From Engraulis encrasicolus (taxonomy: Eukaryota; Chordata; Actinopteri; Clupeiformes; Engraulidae): DNA of 64,000 nt. A program made the position numbers and the translations under genes. Within the stretch, counting starts at the first letter, position 1. Every line of letters starts with the position of its first letter. Location of the stretch: assembly GCF_034702125.1 (NCBI RefSeq), contig NC_085876.1, forward strand, positions 16,245,253 to 16,309,252, in the 5' to 3' direction. Below, piece after piece: positions 21,016 to 32,640 of the stretch. Under the pieces are notes generated by a model. The model was not told where the DNA came from, ran no database searches, and worked only from the letters and a program-made list of their open reading frames with translations.

Positions 21016-21511
21016 TGTTGTTCTTCAGCTGTAGCGGGCTTAAGTCAGGGAGGAGGGAATTATGAACAGTTCCACAGGGGCCGTTGGAGTGGCAAAATAC
21101 CGTCTGCCCCCTGTTAGAGAGGTGATGATGTGCATGAACTTCTTCCGGAACGACACTTGCCTTAGGCATGTATAACAGTGAGTGCATTGCTGTCATCTTA
21201 AAGACTGACAGTATACAGTAGATTACTCAATATACATATTCAGTTGAAATGAAATGTATGAAATGGATTATAAGTAGGCCTACAGTAGCTAGTGGTAGAG
21301 GTGCAGAGGTAAGTTGTTTTTTTCCCTGAATTTGTTAACAGGTCCTCAACTAATTCTTGTATCCCAAGTTGTATCCCACAGTTAGCTCAGTAATCATTGA
21401 GTACTTCATTGGTATCGAAAGCTGACAGCTCATGGACAACATATGTATATTTGTATCATTTGGTCATTTGCTTGCAGAAGATTGATTTCTAAACATCTTT
21501 GTTTTCTAAAG

Positions 21512-21673
21512 GTGCTAACAACATTGCGCCACGGCCTGATAAATGGTGGACCAATGGGTGAGGAGGCCGTAAGAAAGGTGTTGGAAGCAACGGAAGGACA
21601 AGGGATCCTTACCAAGTACTCTTTACAGCAAGTAATATCCAGGCTGAAATACGAGAGAAAAATGCTGAAATAA
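21512..21673 (+). pseudogene. Possible terminal exon with a small helical domain
   Basis: After acceptor-like gttttctaaag the frame reads VLTTLRHGLINGGPMGEEAV and continues with an amphipathic helix-loop-helix ending SLQQVISRLKYERK before a stop. The charged Arg/Lys-rich end resembles terminal domains of uncharacterised teleost proteins. Same strand as the recombinase and ballast exons; membership in that locus is a guess. Confidence 0.3.
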
Positions 21674-21906
21674 GTGTGATGTTTACAGTTGTCACGCAGA
21701 GGGTTTATCCCTGTTTTTAAACTTTTTAGTAAGTCATTGATTTTATATGAAATTGATAAGACACATGCCAGTTGCTGTGTTGACAGTTGTTTAAGTAATG
21801 TACTTAATTTGGAATTCATATTAAATGTGTAATGTGTTATACGTTGTAAATGTAAGTGTTATAATTATGGATTGTTCATCCTTTTTTTATACCATTTTAA
21901 CTTTAA

Positions 21907-22306
21907 GGATAGTTCCAGCCAACCTCAACATGCGGTTGTAATGCTCACACTACCCAGAACTTGTCAGTACCCGGTGATGCTTTTCCCCCCGGCTCATCCC
22001 TTTCCCAGATCTGGGCTATTCTAATGGGGGCAGATTTTGTTGACATTTAAAAAAAAAAAATCTTAACATAGGCCTAGTCCAAAAGATAATGTTGTTTGCT
22101 AGTTGTCTGCTGATGTAGCATAACCTTCTGGATGTTTTTTGAAAATGAATCAAGATGTTTTTTGTAACGTAAACCAACACCTGCCCTCATTGCAATGACC
22201 AGGATCTTGGAAAGGGCAGAAGAAAAGAAAAAAAATCTCAGGTACTGACAAGTTCAGGGTACTGTGAGCATTACAACTGCAAGTTGAAATTGTCTGGAGT
22301 TATTCT
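21907..22306. mobile_element. TTAA-flanked MITE with ~70-bp inverted repeats (family A2)
   Basis: TTAA at 21903-21906 and 22307-22310. Left end GGATAGTTCCAGCCAACCTC and, reverse-complemented, right end AGAATAACTCCAGACAATTT lead into shared GTTGTAATGCTCACA and AACTTGTCAGTACC. No coding capacity. piggyBac- or Kolobok-type. Confidence 0.85.
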
Positions 22307-22586
22307 TTAATATGAAATTAATAAGAAAACTGTCGTTGTTTATAGCTATCATCATCACATTATATTGAACATAGAAATTCATTAACTCACATTGATTGTT
22401 ACATGTTTTATATGTACTGTTACAAGAAATGTTGTAGCGGGGGAGTGCTATTGACTTATGGTGCTGAGGGTGCAATGAATGTTAAATGCTTTGTAATTTG
22501 GATGTAGGAGGTTCATCCCTGAAATTTTAATTTTTTTCTGAGATTAAATATGGATATACCAAAGACAAAAAAGAAATAAAGATATA

Positions 22587-24218
22587 CAGTCCCAGGAAAA
22601 AGTTTGTGCACCCTTTGAAATTTCTTACCTTTCTGTCAAAATTTGTCATAAAACATGGTCTGATCTTCCCGGAAATCACAAGAAGGAACAACCAGAGTCT
22701 GCTTTAACTAATTCAACCCAAACATTTACAAGTTTTCATATTTTCTTTGGCCATAAGATGTAAACATTCACAGGACAGCAAGGCATAAGTAAGTACGCCC
22801 TTGCATTCAATAGGTTTTAACCCTAAGTTAGTCGCAATAACCTCAACCAGATGTTTCCTGTAGTTGCAGATCAGATTAACAAAACAATCTGGATGTATCT
22901 GGTCTCCCTCTTCTTTAGAAAACTGCCTCTCATCAGCAAGGTTTGTGGGAGGGCTGGATTGCATAGCTTTCTTGACTTCATGCCATATAATCTCAATTGT
23001 TTTTTGTCAGGGCTTTGACTGGGCTATTCCAGAATGTGTATTTCATTATTATGAAGCCATTCTAAAGTCGATTTGCTTCTAAAGTATGGGTTGTTGTCAC
23101 ATTTCAGCACCCATCCTCTTGTGTGCTTCGACTGTGTGACAGACTACCTCACTTTTTTCTGTAAAATATCTCGATAAACTTCTGTGTTCATTGTTCCACT
23201 GATAATTGCAAAGTGACAATGGCCTGAGGCAGCAAGGTAGCCGCATATAATGATGCTCCCGCCACCATACTCAAAGGTGGAGATGATGTTTTGGTGAAGG
23301 TGTGGTTCTCCAGTTCTCCTCAAAACATGACATTGTGTGTTCCCCTGAACAATTCAACTTTGGTTTCAACGTTGGTCTACAGAATATTTTGCAGTAATTC
23401 TATGAAGCATATAAATGCTTTTTCGCAAACCTCAAAGGTGCAGCAATATTTTTTTGGACAGAAACCCCATTCATTTTAGATTGGCAGAATGAATCCCATT
23501 TTTAGCTATTCTTGGTTACATCTCCTCTTCTGAGTATGGTGGCAGGAGCATCATTATATGCGGCTACCTTGCTGCCTCAGGCCCTTGACAGTTTGCTATT
23601 ATCAGTGGAACAATGAACTCAAGTTTATTGTGATATTTTACAGAAAAAAAACGTGAGGAAGTCTGTCACACAGTTGAAGCACAGAAGAGTATGGGTGCTG
23701 AAATGTGACAACAACCCATACTTTAGAAGCAAATCGACTTTAGAATGGCTTCATAATAATGAAATACACATTCTGGAATAGCCCAGTCAAAGCCCTGACA
23801 AAAAACAATTGAGATTATATGGCATGAAGTCAAGAAAGCTATGCACTCCAGACATCCCACAGACCTTGCCGACGAGAGGCAGTTCTCTAAAGAAGAAGGA
23901 GACAAGATACAAACAGATTGTTTTGTTAATCTGATCTGCAACTACAGGACAAGTCTGGTCGATGATATTGCAACTAACTGACAGTTAAAACCCATTTAAT
24001 GCAAGGGTGTACTTACTTATGCCTTGCTGTCCTGTGAATGTTATGGCCTTATGGCCAATAAAAATATGATAACATGTAAATATTTGGGTGGAATTAATTA
24101 AAGCAGACTCTGATTGTTCCATCTTTAGATTTCCAGGAAGATCAGACCATGTTTTATGATCAATTTTGACAGAAATGTAAGAAATTTCAGAGGGTGTACA
24201 AACTTTTTCTTGGGACTG
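22587..24218. mobile_element. Tc1-like element as a 1.63-kb inverted duplication
   Basis: TA-flanked ends read CAGTCCCAGGAAAAAGTTTG and its complement. The arms (about 22587-23276 and 23531-24218) are inverted copies of the same 3' two-thirds of a Tc1 transposase gene. On each arm one can read the GGGSI block and LEWLHNNEIHILEW, while WPSQSPD follows on the left arm. The ~254-bp centre continues the left-arm reading toward the transposase 5' side. The 5' transposon end is missing, so both outer termini are 3' ends. Both arms carry stops; no active transposase. Confidence 0.85.
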
Positions 24219-24356
24219 TATCTTAAGACAATTATTGTGTTAAATCAGTTTTTCCTTCATGAATATTAAATCCAAACAATATTAAATGTTTAATTTGTAA
24301 TATTTATGGGGTGGGGGAGGTTAATCTCTTATACATGAGGAAAAAATGCTGTTTAA

Positions 24357-24455
24357 AGGGACACTGTGTGAGATTTGTAGTTGTTTATTTCCAGGATTCA
24401 TGCTGCCCATTCACTAATGTTACCTTTTTCATTAATACTTACCACCAGCATCTAA
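24357..24455. mobile_element. 5' part of a family A MITE
   Basis: TTAA (24353-24356) then AGGGACACTGTGTGAGA, and gttgtttatttccaggattc as in the full copy at 30912. Truncated where Tc1-like sequence begins. Confidence 0.85.
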
Positions 24456-25162
24456 AGCAAATTTGTTTATCTTGGTCTCAAGAGAGATGAACAGACCAAG
24501 GATATGGATCACTGGAACCATTGTGTGGTCTGATGAGACCAAAATAAACAAATTTGCTGTAGATGATGTTAAGCATGTGTGGTGGTAAACAAGTGATTTT
24601 TACCAAAAAGTGCATCATCTGGCTAGTCAAGCATTGTAGTGGGACTGACATCGTTTGGGGATGTATGAATGCCGTCAGCATTGGAAATCTGAATTACATC
24701 TAAAGAAGCATGCATGTCAACATGCACTGTGACTACAGAAGCAGACCATGATACTCTCCATAGGATTTCATTCAAAACTCACACCCATCTATTTTAGCCA
24801 GGTGCAGACTCAAAATGTACAATTTCAATGTACTGAAAGGTTGAAACACACCGATGACCTCCCTTTTAATCCCTTTTCATTTCGAAATGAAAAAAGAATG
24901 TAGTTGCTGCCAAAGGTGGTTCTACAAAGTATTAAGCAAAGGCTGTGAATACTTTTGTAAAAATGATTTCTTTGTTTTTTTTAATTTTTATAAATTTTCA
25001 AAACTGTCAAGACGACTTATTTTTCACATGGTCATAATGGAATAATGTGTGTAGGATTTTGACAACAGAAATTCATTTGGAGCATTTGGGATAGGATAAG
25101 GCTTTAAGATAATAAAATGCCAAAAAAGTGAAGCGCTGTGAATACTTTCCAGATTGACTGTA
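24456..25162 (+). mobile_element. Tc1-like transposon relic (3' half)
   Basis: Frames read VVWSDETKIN and, after frameshifts, a degenerate SGTDIVWGCMN block, both from the DDE region. The 3' untranslated region has the familiar aaggctgtgaatacttttgt ... aaaaaagtgaagcgctgtga ... tactttccagattgactgta ending at the TIR. An inverted copy of the first 22 bp (24460-24481 against 24533-24554) makes a small hairpin. Frame destroyed. Confidence 0.75.
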
Positions 25163-25344
25163 GGTACCTATAACTATACATTTTCTGAAAGCTCCCAGTG
25201 TGTAGATGCCTTTTATCACCAAGTGAGCAGACGGAACGTCTTCTGATTGGCTGAACAGGTGTCCTTTATTCCCGGGTAGCAGGACACCTATGATGTCATG
25301 CGGGCGTCCAAGTTGCTTCTTTGCTAACTTTCTGGCGTTGCTGT

Positions 25345-25500
25345 TACTAGTTCTATCACATCTGGTTGTCTAGTCAAGACCGCGTTGTTAGTTCTATCGC
25401 ATCTGGTTGTCTAGTCAAGACCCTGTTACTAATTCTATCGCATCTGGTTGTCAAGTCAAAAACCCAGTCGTCAATTCTATCGCATTTGGTTGTCAAGTCA
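25345..25500. repeat. ~40-bp minisatellite, four copies
   Basis: Unit begins AGTTCTATCGCATCTGGTTG and continues TCTAGTCAAGACC. Starts near 25349, 25388, 25428 and 25471. Confidence 0.9.
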
Positions 25501-25904
25501 CCCCAACATTCTGCGCACGTCCTTACATGCCTCCGATAGAGGCCCGTCTCACTAGATTAGGAAGTGGTGCCCATAGCAACATACCAAGCGCAGTGGTGTT
25601 TAGATGCCATGTAATCTATACAAAGTCATGTCTCACCCTTCTATATGTCAATTATCCGTCAAGGTCTTTGGTTAGGAGGCAACTCAAGTATTCCAACATA
25701 TAGGTACCTAAAACGTTGTAATGTATACAAAGCCATGTCCCAGCCTTCTACATATCAATTGAGCATCAAGATCTTCGGTAACCGGGCTTCGCACGACGAC
25801 TAACTGAACTCAAAGCCAATATGTATTAGGGGGCAACTCAAGTATTTCAACATCTAGGTACCTAAAACTATACATTTTTGAAAGCTCTTGGTATGTGCAT
25901 GCAA

Positions 25905-26200
25905 TAGAGTTCTTCAGTAACGCGGAAGCATGTAGTAGATTGTAGTCTTTCATGTTAGCATTTAAGGACTTCCTGGTTCGTATCGGCTTCCGGCCTCCAT
26001 TGGGAATGAATAGGGGCCAGTTTCAAATAAGCTCAGAGTGCAAGCACGCGCTTAGCGAACCCCCGCAAACTGTCGAGGGTGTTAAAAATAGGCTGTAGGT
26101 ACGACATGGTTGATCATTTTGTGTCAAACTTTAATATACTGTATATGCATAAATACGATGTTGCGTCCATGTGCTAAACCCGGAAGCTTTTGGCGACTTT
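25905..26200 (+). repeat. Dispersed repeat family D, copy 1
   Basis: Reverse-complement match to 51485-51765, with blocks agttcttcagtaacgcggaa, catgtagtagattgtagtct, aaactgtcgagggtgttaaa and taaacccggaagcttttggc. Ends not defined. Confidence 0.85.
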
Positions 26201-26960
26201 GGCCCATGGTTCAGCTGCAGGGTCGTCATACTAATTGTATGCACATACAAATAAAAGTGAGGTCATCTTTCAACTGTCTAGTACGTTACAAGGAATCCCT
26301 ATTTCCACTTTTTTTGTAATTACAACAGGCAAAAGACATAATATGCCCATGTATCTCATCTTTGATATTCTCGCTATGAAATGTTTCTCCTGCATTGAAA
26401 AGAAGTTGGCAAATTTGAAAAAGTCAAAACGAGGATTCCCGTAACCTGACCACCAACACATGAAAAATTAGTATCTCCAACTCTAACCCCTGAAAAATGA
26501 TGAAATTCATTTTCCTAAACCATAATGGCCCTAGAATAATACATGTAAAAAATTGGACTTCTGCGATGAAGCAAAACAAGTTTTGTCCATTATATTTTTT
26601 TGCTCATACTAACACAGTAGGCGGTCTTAGACACATGAACCCTCACCCGACTTTCTCTTCCAAATTTGTCATTTTTTTTATTTTTAGAGAGAATTCAAGG
26701 AGAACAGTTGTTAAATGTTTTATTCTGACGTTAGCTTTCCAAAGCTCCTGAAAGTGTGCCATTCTCTTTTACCAGTGAGGCTGCAAGCAATAGGGATTCC
26801 TCGTAACTTGGGCATTCTCTAAATGCTCCTCGATTCTCTGCCGTGTGTTTTTTGCCATGTAAAATCAAATAATCTGAATGGGCATGGAGTGCAGTTGCCA
26901 TGGGTTAGAGTGAAATTGCATTTTTTGAAAGAGAATGGGCATAATGTCACTAAAATGACT
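26201..26960. other. Unassigned AT-rich sequence
   Basis: No gene or repeat family recognised. Confidence 0.4.
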
Positions 26961-26962
26961 TA

Positions 26963-27325
26963 TGCCGTGTACAGACCAAGAGCGAATGAAGCGACGGAAG
27001 TCATTATTTCTCTATGGAGGGCACGCAACCTGCGCTACCAAAGCGAATTCGCCAGGAGCGAAGCTTCTTGCGCGACCAGAGCGAATTTTGAAGATTAAAC
27101 TAAATCTAATCGCAGGCGAATTCGCTCTGACGCTGTTTGGCGAAAACCAATCGGAACGTTCATATCTCCGAATGTCCCAGGCTGTCAAGCCAGAGCCGTT
27201 ATGTGATTAGCTGAATCAAACATGTCAATGCTGCGTCTCGAGGGAATACAGCGAATTCAAGGCGAAACTTCTTCTGCTACCACCGCTACCAGGCAGCGTA
27301 GTTCGCTCTTGGTCTGGACACGGCA
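26963..27325. mobile_element. Harbinger-type MITE, 363 bp
   Basis: TTA duplications at 26960-26962 and 27326-27328. Left end TGCCGTGTACAGACCAAGAG and, reverse-complemented, right end TGCCGTGTCCAGACCAAGAG. Internal GAATTCGC and AGCGAA motifs recur. Non-coding. Confidence 0.88.
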
Positions 27326-27353
27326 TTAGGTTCTGAGGAATCCCTTTCTCTCC

Positions 27354-27354
<1 letters not shown>

Positions 27355-27387
<33 letters not shown>

Positions 27388-27388
27388 C
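27355..27388. repeat. (AT)n/(GA)n microsatellite
   Basis: TATATATATATATA followed by GAGAGAGA. The sequence from 27389 to 28285 is unassigned. Confidence 0.9.
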
Positions 27389-28283
27389 AGTGAAGTATTA
27401 GTGAGTAAAACTAGCGCCCATCTCTTCCTGTTAATCAACATTAACATTTAATTTTGCATATGTTTGGTTTACAAACAACACCTGTAGGCCTACCACTAAA
27501 GCTGCTGAGTACCCTAACTACCAAGTTAATTGTATTTGTATTCTGTCATTTTCATACAGTGCAACATGGTATGCAGTATGAATCCAATTGGGTATGCCAA
27601 ATGGTGTGAATTGTTGCATTATTTGGCATAGCATTCATTCAAACTTTATAGGCCTGCTAGTGGACACGTATCCAAGTTAATGATCTTGATGTTGTGATTT
27701 CAAACATGATGTTAGAAATGAAAAGTTGGTGTTACAGGAATAGTAAGCATACTTTTAAAACCTCAAATTATCTGTATCATGTAGCACTTAGTCTTAGATT
27801 AATCAGGGGTTGGGTATTTTTCTGGCACATGGTCTTATCACACAAATGAACAAAATGTCTCCTAAAATGTGTGTTATACCACGTTGACAATTTAGAAGTT
27901 GTCTTGAGGGACACAATTCCCCTAATTCATCCCCTACTTCATCATAAAAGCCAAGCGTTACTTGGTACTCATTTCTCTGAAGACTCAGTGAACATATCAA
28001 TCAGTTTGTGATTATATGCGGGAGTGGGCACTGGCACTGTTCTCTGTTGGCCTGCAAAATCTATATGAAAAATCGCACGGCTGAATGTAAGACTGCTACT
28101 CTTAGAAGTGTGCACTGACCTGCATATTCATGGGACCTGAGTGGAGGAAGTCATTATCCTCCTGGGTCCTTAAAGACATTGAGGGCATCAGCTCTGTAGG
28201 GTGATCAATAGGTGACCGAGGGCCTTAAAGACACTGAGGGGATCAGCTGTGTGGGGCGACCGAGGCTCTTTCCAGGTGACAAG

Positions 28284-28303
28284 CACACACACACACATGC
28301 ACG

Positions 28304-28340
<37 letters not shown>

Positions 28341-28490
28341 GGGAAAAGGTGGCTGAGGCTCTCGCAAAGTGCATTATGGGTTCTACCCTGCATCAGTATT
28401 TAATGACTGGATTATAGATGTCTATACACAGGGCATACACATGAACGCACACACACACACACAGAGACACGCGCGCACACACAACATATA
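28284..28490. repeat. (CA)n microsatellites
   Basis: Two CA arrays (about 28284-28337 and 28445-28490) separated by ordinary sequence. Confidence 0.9.
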
Positions 28491-28879
28491 AATCATTATG
28501 TCAGATAAGGGCAGTAAAAATTCATGTTTACAGCTGTGAATTTTTACACTTCAGTTTGAAAAGCTTTAAAATAAAACAATGTGATTACTTCTAATGAGGT
28601 GGATGAATGTACACAATTAATCATCATTTATCAGACCTGCAAACTCGTCAAAGAAAAAAAGGTGACAGTCTCCAGGTGACAGTCTGCTTCCCCCCCCCCA
28701 TAATTGTAATTGACGCAGCGCAGCACCATGGCAAAGCAACGGGGCCGCGAGTGGGCCCATCTGAGAGGAAACTTGAGCTTACATAGCCTACAACACACCA
28801 GTAAAAGATATGAGGCAAATAGTTTATTTCACCAGATTCTCTTGCTCTTCAAAGCACTTTGAACTACCATAATCTATTA

Positions 28880-29190
28880 ACTACACTCACCGGCCTCTTC
28901 ATTAGGAACAACTCTCCAATGCTGGGTTGGACCCCCTTTTGCCTTCAGAACTGCCTGCACTGCCTACTCAGGTAGGCTGTGGCATTCCAACAAAGATAAA
29001 TGGGTACTAATTGGCCCAAATAGTGCCAAAAAATATCCTTATCCTATTATTTCTCCAGTCTGAAACATTGATGTAAGGAAGGGTTGACCCATGTGTTCAT
29101 GTTGCTGATGCCAAATTCTGACCATTCCACCTGAGTGTTGCAGTAGATATCAAGACTCATCAGAGCAGGCAACATTTTCCCTTCATGGTG
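28880..29190 (-). mobile_element. Tc1-like (Tzf-type) 3' end plus internal fragment
   Basis: Starts ctacactcaccggcctcttc and attaggaacaactctccaat, then gggttggacccccttt, the 3' end of the fish Tc1 family whose 5' end is at 6265-6425. It then jumps to actcaggtaggctgtggcat from the middle of the transposase. Internal deletion. Confidence 0.8.
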
Positions 29191-29243
29191 ACCCCCCCCC
29201 CCCCCCCCCCCCCGCCGCCCCCCCCCCCCCCCCCCCCCCCCCG

Positions 29244-29287
<44 letters not shown>

Positions 29288-29344
29288 CCCCCCCCCCCCC
29301 CCCCCCCCCCAACCCCCCCCCCCCCCCCAAAAAAAAAAAAAAAA
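29191..29344. repeat. ~140-bp poly-C tract followed by poly-A
   Basis: Nearly pure C with a few G, T and AA interruptions, ending in about 14 A. Potential i-motif/G-quadruplex. Length is likely unreliable in assembly. Confidence 0.9.
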
Positions 29345-29402
29345 CTGGCCGGGAAAAAGGTGACTGTCACCAAAAGGTGACGAGTTTGCAGGTATGATTT
29401 AT

Positions 29403-29612
29403 AGGAAGACAGATGCTGAGGCACTCAAGGTTGCTTTTTTTTTTTTTTACTTTTTTATTTGGCTGATTTAAAATAAAAAAAGTTAAAAAAATTGCAACCT
29501 TGAGTGCCTCAGAATCTGTCTTCCTGGACCAAGTTTGAGAGCCCCTACACTGATGAGCACCAAGGAAAAAAGGTGAAGACCCAGAAGCACTCCAATTACC
29601 TGCTAGTTTTTA
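29403..29612. repeat. Dispersed repeat family C, copy 2 with 32-bp hairpin arms
   Basis: Arms 29403-29434 and 29494-29525 (AGGAAGACAGATGCTGAGGC and its complement extended through GGTTGC) flank a T/A loop. They are followed by the same tail as at 17920-18000. Confidence 0.88.
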
Positions 29613-29734
29613 ATCATCATTTATATTCTTAATCTTTTAGCAGCTCTAAAGTGCCTTGTAAATACCCACAGTCCTCAGCAGAACATTTGAACAGTCCTAA
29701 TCTGTAAGAATGAGATGGAGCAAGTTAGAGTTGG

Positions 29735-30097
29735 TCCAGTTAGAGAGAGAGACAGAGAGAGTTAGAGACATAGATTTAGAGACCGATAGAGACCGATAGA
29801 TTTGGAGAGAGCTAGAGAGAGAGAGAGAAAGAGCACAGCCACAAGAGGAATGAGGCGCATACTGACTATATCAAAGAATTAACATTTTATTTCTGCATGA
29901 GAGACATATTGGGCAATGAGTTTTGTTAGAGAGCAGAGTCAGGAGGCAGGCCCACTAGTATGCATAATGTCTGAGCAGATTGGTCCAGGTATTAAGTGTC
30001 ATTTGGAGGAGACAAGGGGATCGATTTGAGGTATCGATTCAGATGACACTTGTGTCTCTCTCTTTATCTTTCCTCCCCTCATCGCCTCTGACCCTGC

Positions 30098-30132
<35 letters not shown>
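29735..30132. repeat. GA-rich and (CT)n simple repeats
   Basis: GAGAGTTAGAGA-type repeat at 29735-29835 and a (CT)n run at about 30101-30132. The sequence from 30133 to 30907 holds no feature I can name. Confidence 0.85.
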
Positions 30133-30134
<2 letters not shown>

Positions 30135-30911
30135 GGATGGCATCTCTGACTGGGGAGGCATAAAAGCTTGACCAGAGTAAGAAGGTAAAATGAAGATGAA
30201 AGCCTCCTTGTCCTACACATGAACTAACCTGGTTCTCACACGACGGTTGCTGGAACCATGGAGGTAGTATAAGAACTGGAGAGAGTGAATAAGTCCCGCC
30301 TCCAGTCATTTCAATGGGAAATGCTAGGCTAGTGAATTCAGCCAAAATTGAACAAATTTTTCAGCTTCAAAGATGGAGTCGTTTCCGCCGACAGTTTACT
30401 CAGCCAATTACGTGCCACGTTATTGTCTGACTTACGGTTAATCAGTAAGCTATATGGAAGACGGGCATTGGATACATGGAGGTGCCCAACCACAGACCTG
30501 TAAAGGTTGCGCACCCACCAATCATCATGAGCGAAGTGGATGTCGGAAATGCGAAAATGGTGACTTGCTAATCGGCAAAGCTAACCAGCCAAATCCTGCC
30601 CCCCTGGCTGGAACATTGTCTATCTCTTAAGTCTGGAAAGGCGTGAGTGTGTTCAAAACAGCTTGAACCTGACAGGAGAATTCACAAGGCTTTTTTAAAT
30701 CATGTACTACTTCCACTGACTTATATATACCTTGCCCCGCGATTCTGATTGGACAGGCTGTGAACTTTCTGATTTCATTCGGGCTCGTCAAAGATTTCCT
30801 GACACTCATGCGAGCTAACGAAGTTGAGCGGAAATGCAAGAAGGGTCTGCGTGAGACCCAGGCTACACATGAACACCCTGTCTGCAACATGCCATCATGC
30901 CAGAGTGTTAA

Positions 30912-31211
30912 AGTGACACTGTGTGAGATTATTAGTTGTTTATTTCCAGAATTCATGCTACCCATTCACTAATGTCACCTTTTTCATGAATATTTACCAC
31001 CACCATCAAATTCAAAGTGTTCATTATGACTCCATGGTCTGCCATTTTGAATTTCCAAAAATAGCCATTTTTAGCTGCAAAAATGACTGTACTCGGACCA
31101 TACTAGAACATATTTTTTTAATACTTAGTAAACTTTCATGTAAAGATCAAATTTGGCAATAGGCAGCATAGTTGCAGTACCTTTTTTGACCATTTCCTAC
31201 ACAGTGTCCCT
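30912..31211. mobile_element. Complete TTAA-flanked MITE (family A), 300 bp
   Basis: TTAA at 30908-30911 and 31212-31215. Ends AGTGACACTGTG and, reverse-complemented, AGGGACACTGTG. Partial copies lie at 1-68 and 24357-24455. Non-coding; piggyBac-like by target site. Confidence 0.9.
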
Positions 31212-31215
31212 TTAA

Positions 31216-32392
31216 GTTTAATGATACAATCCTTTACTGTACTGCAAACACTATCACTCTAGCAATTGATAGCCTGCAACAGGCCTTTAATACTTTGCAA
31301 AAATCTCTTTTTAACCTTAAACTTGTTTTGAACCCTAATAAAACGAAATTTATGCTATTCTCCAAGGCTAAGGGCATAAAGTCGGGCGCTTTTCATCTCA
31401 CAACATTAACTGGTTGTGATATTGAGCAGGTACCTGTTTATAAATACCTGGGCATCTGGATTGATGAGAACCTTAATTTCTCTTTTCATATTGACTGCCT
31501 GGCTAAGCAGTTAAGGCAAAAGATGGGGTTTCTCTATCGTCACAAATCTTCTCTCCCCCTATCCTGTAGGAAAAGGATCATTGAGTCAGTTATTTTACCT
31601 GTTCTGGACTATGGTGATATTATTTACAAAAATGCAACCATATCCTCACTCAGTATGCTTGACTCCATATATCATTCGGCCATCAGGTTTTCAACAGGCT
31701 CTGCTTATAATACTCACCACTGCATATTATATGACACAATAGGTTGGCCTTCACTTACAGAGAGGCGTTTTAGACATTGGATTCTTTTTATTTATAAAGC
31801 CATCCTAGGAAAACTTCCTTCTTACATTTCTTCACTTCTAAACTGGCACTCAAGTATGCATCACACACGTTCAAGCAGTCAGCTCCTACTTTCTGTTCCA
31901 AGTGTACGAACTGAACTGGGCAAATCAGCCTTTTGTTTTGATGCCCCCAGGTCATGGAACTTAATTCAGCGCACTTTTAACTTGGAATCTTTGATTTCTT
32001 TTAACCAATTTAAGATTTTAATTACAAACCTTCCCAATCCAGTTTGCAATTGCTATCGCTGAAAGCTTGTTTTTTGTTTTTTTTTTTTTTAGTGCTGACT
32101 ATGCTTATTTATGTCTATAACATTTTCTTTTATGTTTATATACACTCTTTCTGTCTATGTTTGTGTTGTGATATTTGTGATGTCCGAGTATTTATTTTAT
32201 TTTCTTTATTCTTTTTTTATTCATATATTCTTTTAATGTGTTTTTATACTTTTAAATGCAACTTATATGTCGTTAATGCCTGGATAACTTAATTATTTAA
32301 TTCATTTATACTTGTAAATTCTCGGCTGCATCGAAAAAGAGGGCCACCCTCAATGTATTTCCGAGAAGGAAAATAAAGGTTCAAATCAAAAG
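31216..32392 (+). mobile_element. Rex1/CR1-like LINE, 5'-truncated
   Basis: Begins inside the reverse transcriptase at the catalytic box, which reads FNDTILY instead of FADDTILY. It continues in one long frame (31295-32059) through LVLNPNKTKFMLF, YKYLGIWID and the thumb region to a stop. An AT-rich 3' region ends ggaaaataaaggttcaaatc, typical of Rex1-type tails. The MITE adjoins its 5' border. Lacking the endonuclease and RT fingers/palm, it cannot move. Confidence 0.75.
31295..32062 (+). pseudogene. LINE reverse transcriptase C-terminal fragment
   Basis: 255 codons without a stop. It contains conserved RT domain 6-7 features (LNPNKTKFMLFS, VPVYKYLGIWID) and the CR1/Rex1-type C-terminal region (ILPVLDYGDIIY, GKSAFCFDAPRSWN). 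The ATG is internal to the original ORF, not a true start. The catalytic aspartates upstream are lost or altered. Confidence 0.75.
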
Positions 32393-32640
32393 TTTAAACG
32401 CTGTCATAAATGGTTTATCGTGTTTGTGCATCACACCTTTGCATTTTAACTCATTACATGCTCCACAATGCCCTGTGACAGGTTAAGCGTAGGCATGGTT
32501 TTTGTCAGTGCACAATTTGGCCACAATTTCACCATTCCCTTGCTTGTTTTGCTGTTCTTGGCAAATGTAAAGTAGCAGAAACATTGTTTTACTGACAGGT
32601 CAGGGGTCCATATCTCGAAAGCGTCTTTGCTAACGACGGT

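Larger units (their letters stand above)
28632..29392. mobile_element. hAT-like element with nested Tc1 fragment and poly-C tract
   Basis: Left end CAGACCTGCAAACTCGTC. The right end reads GACGAGTTTGCAGGT, and the adjacent GGTGACAGTC/GACTGTCACC is also inverted. Imperfect flanking duplication ATCATTTAT/ATGATTTAT. The interior contains a minus-oriented Tc1-like piece (28880-29190) and a long C run. Confidence 0.65.

Noticed and set aside
29047..29424. Poly-Gly/poly-Pro frames
   Set aside because: Direct translation of the poly-C tract.
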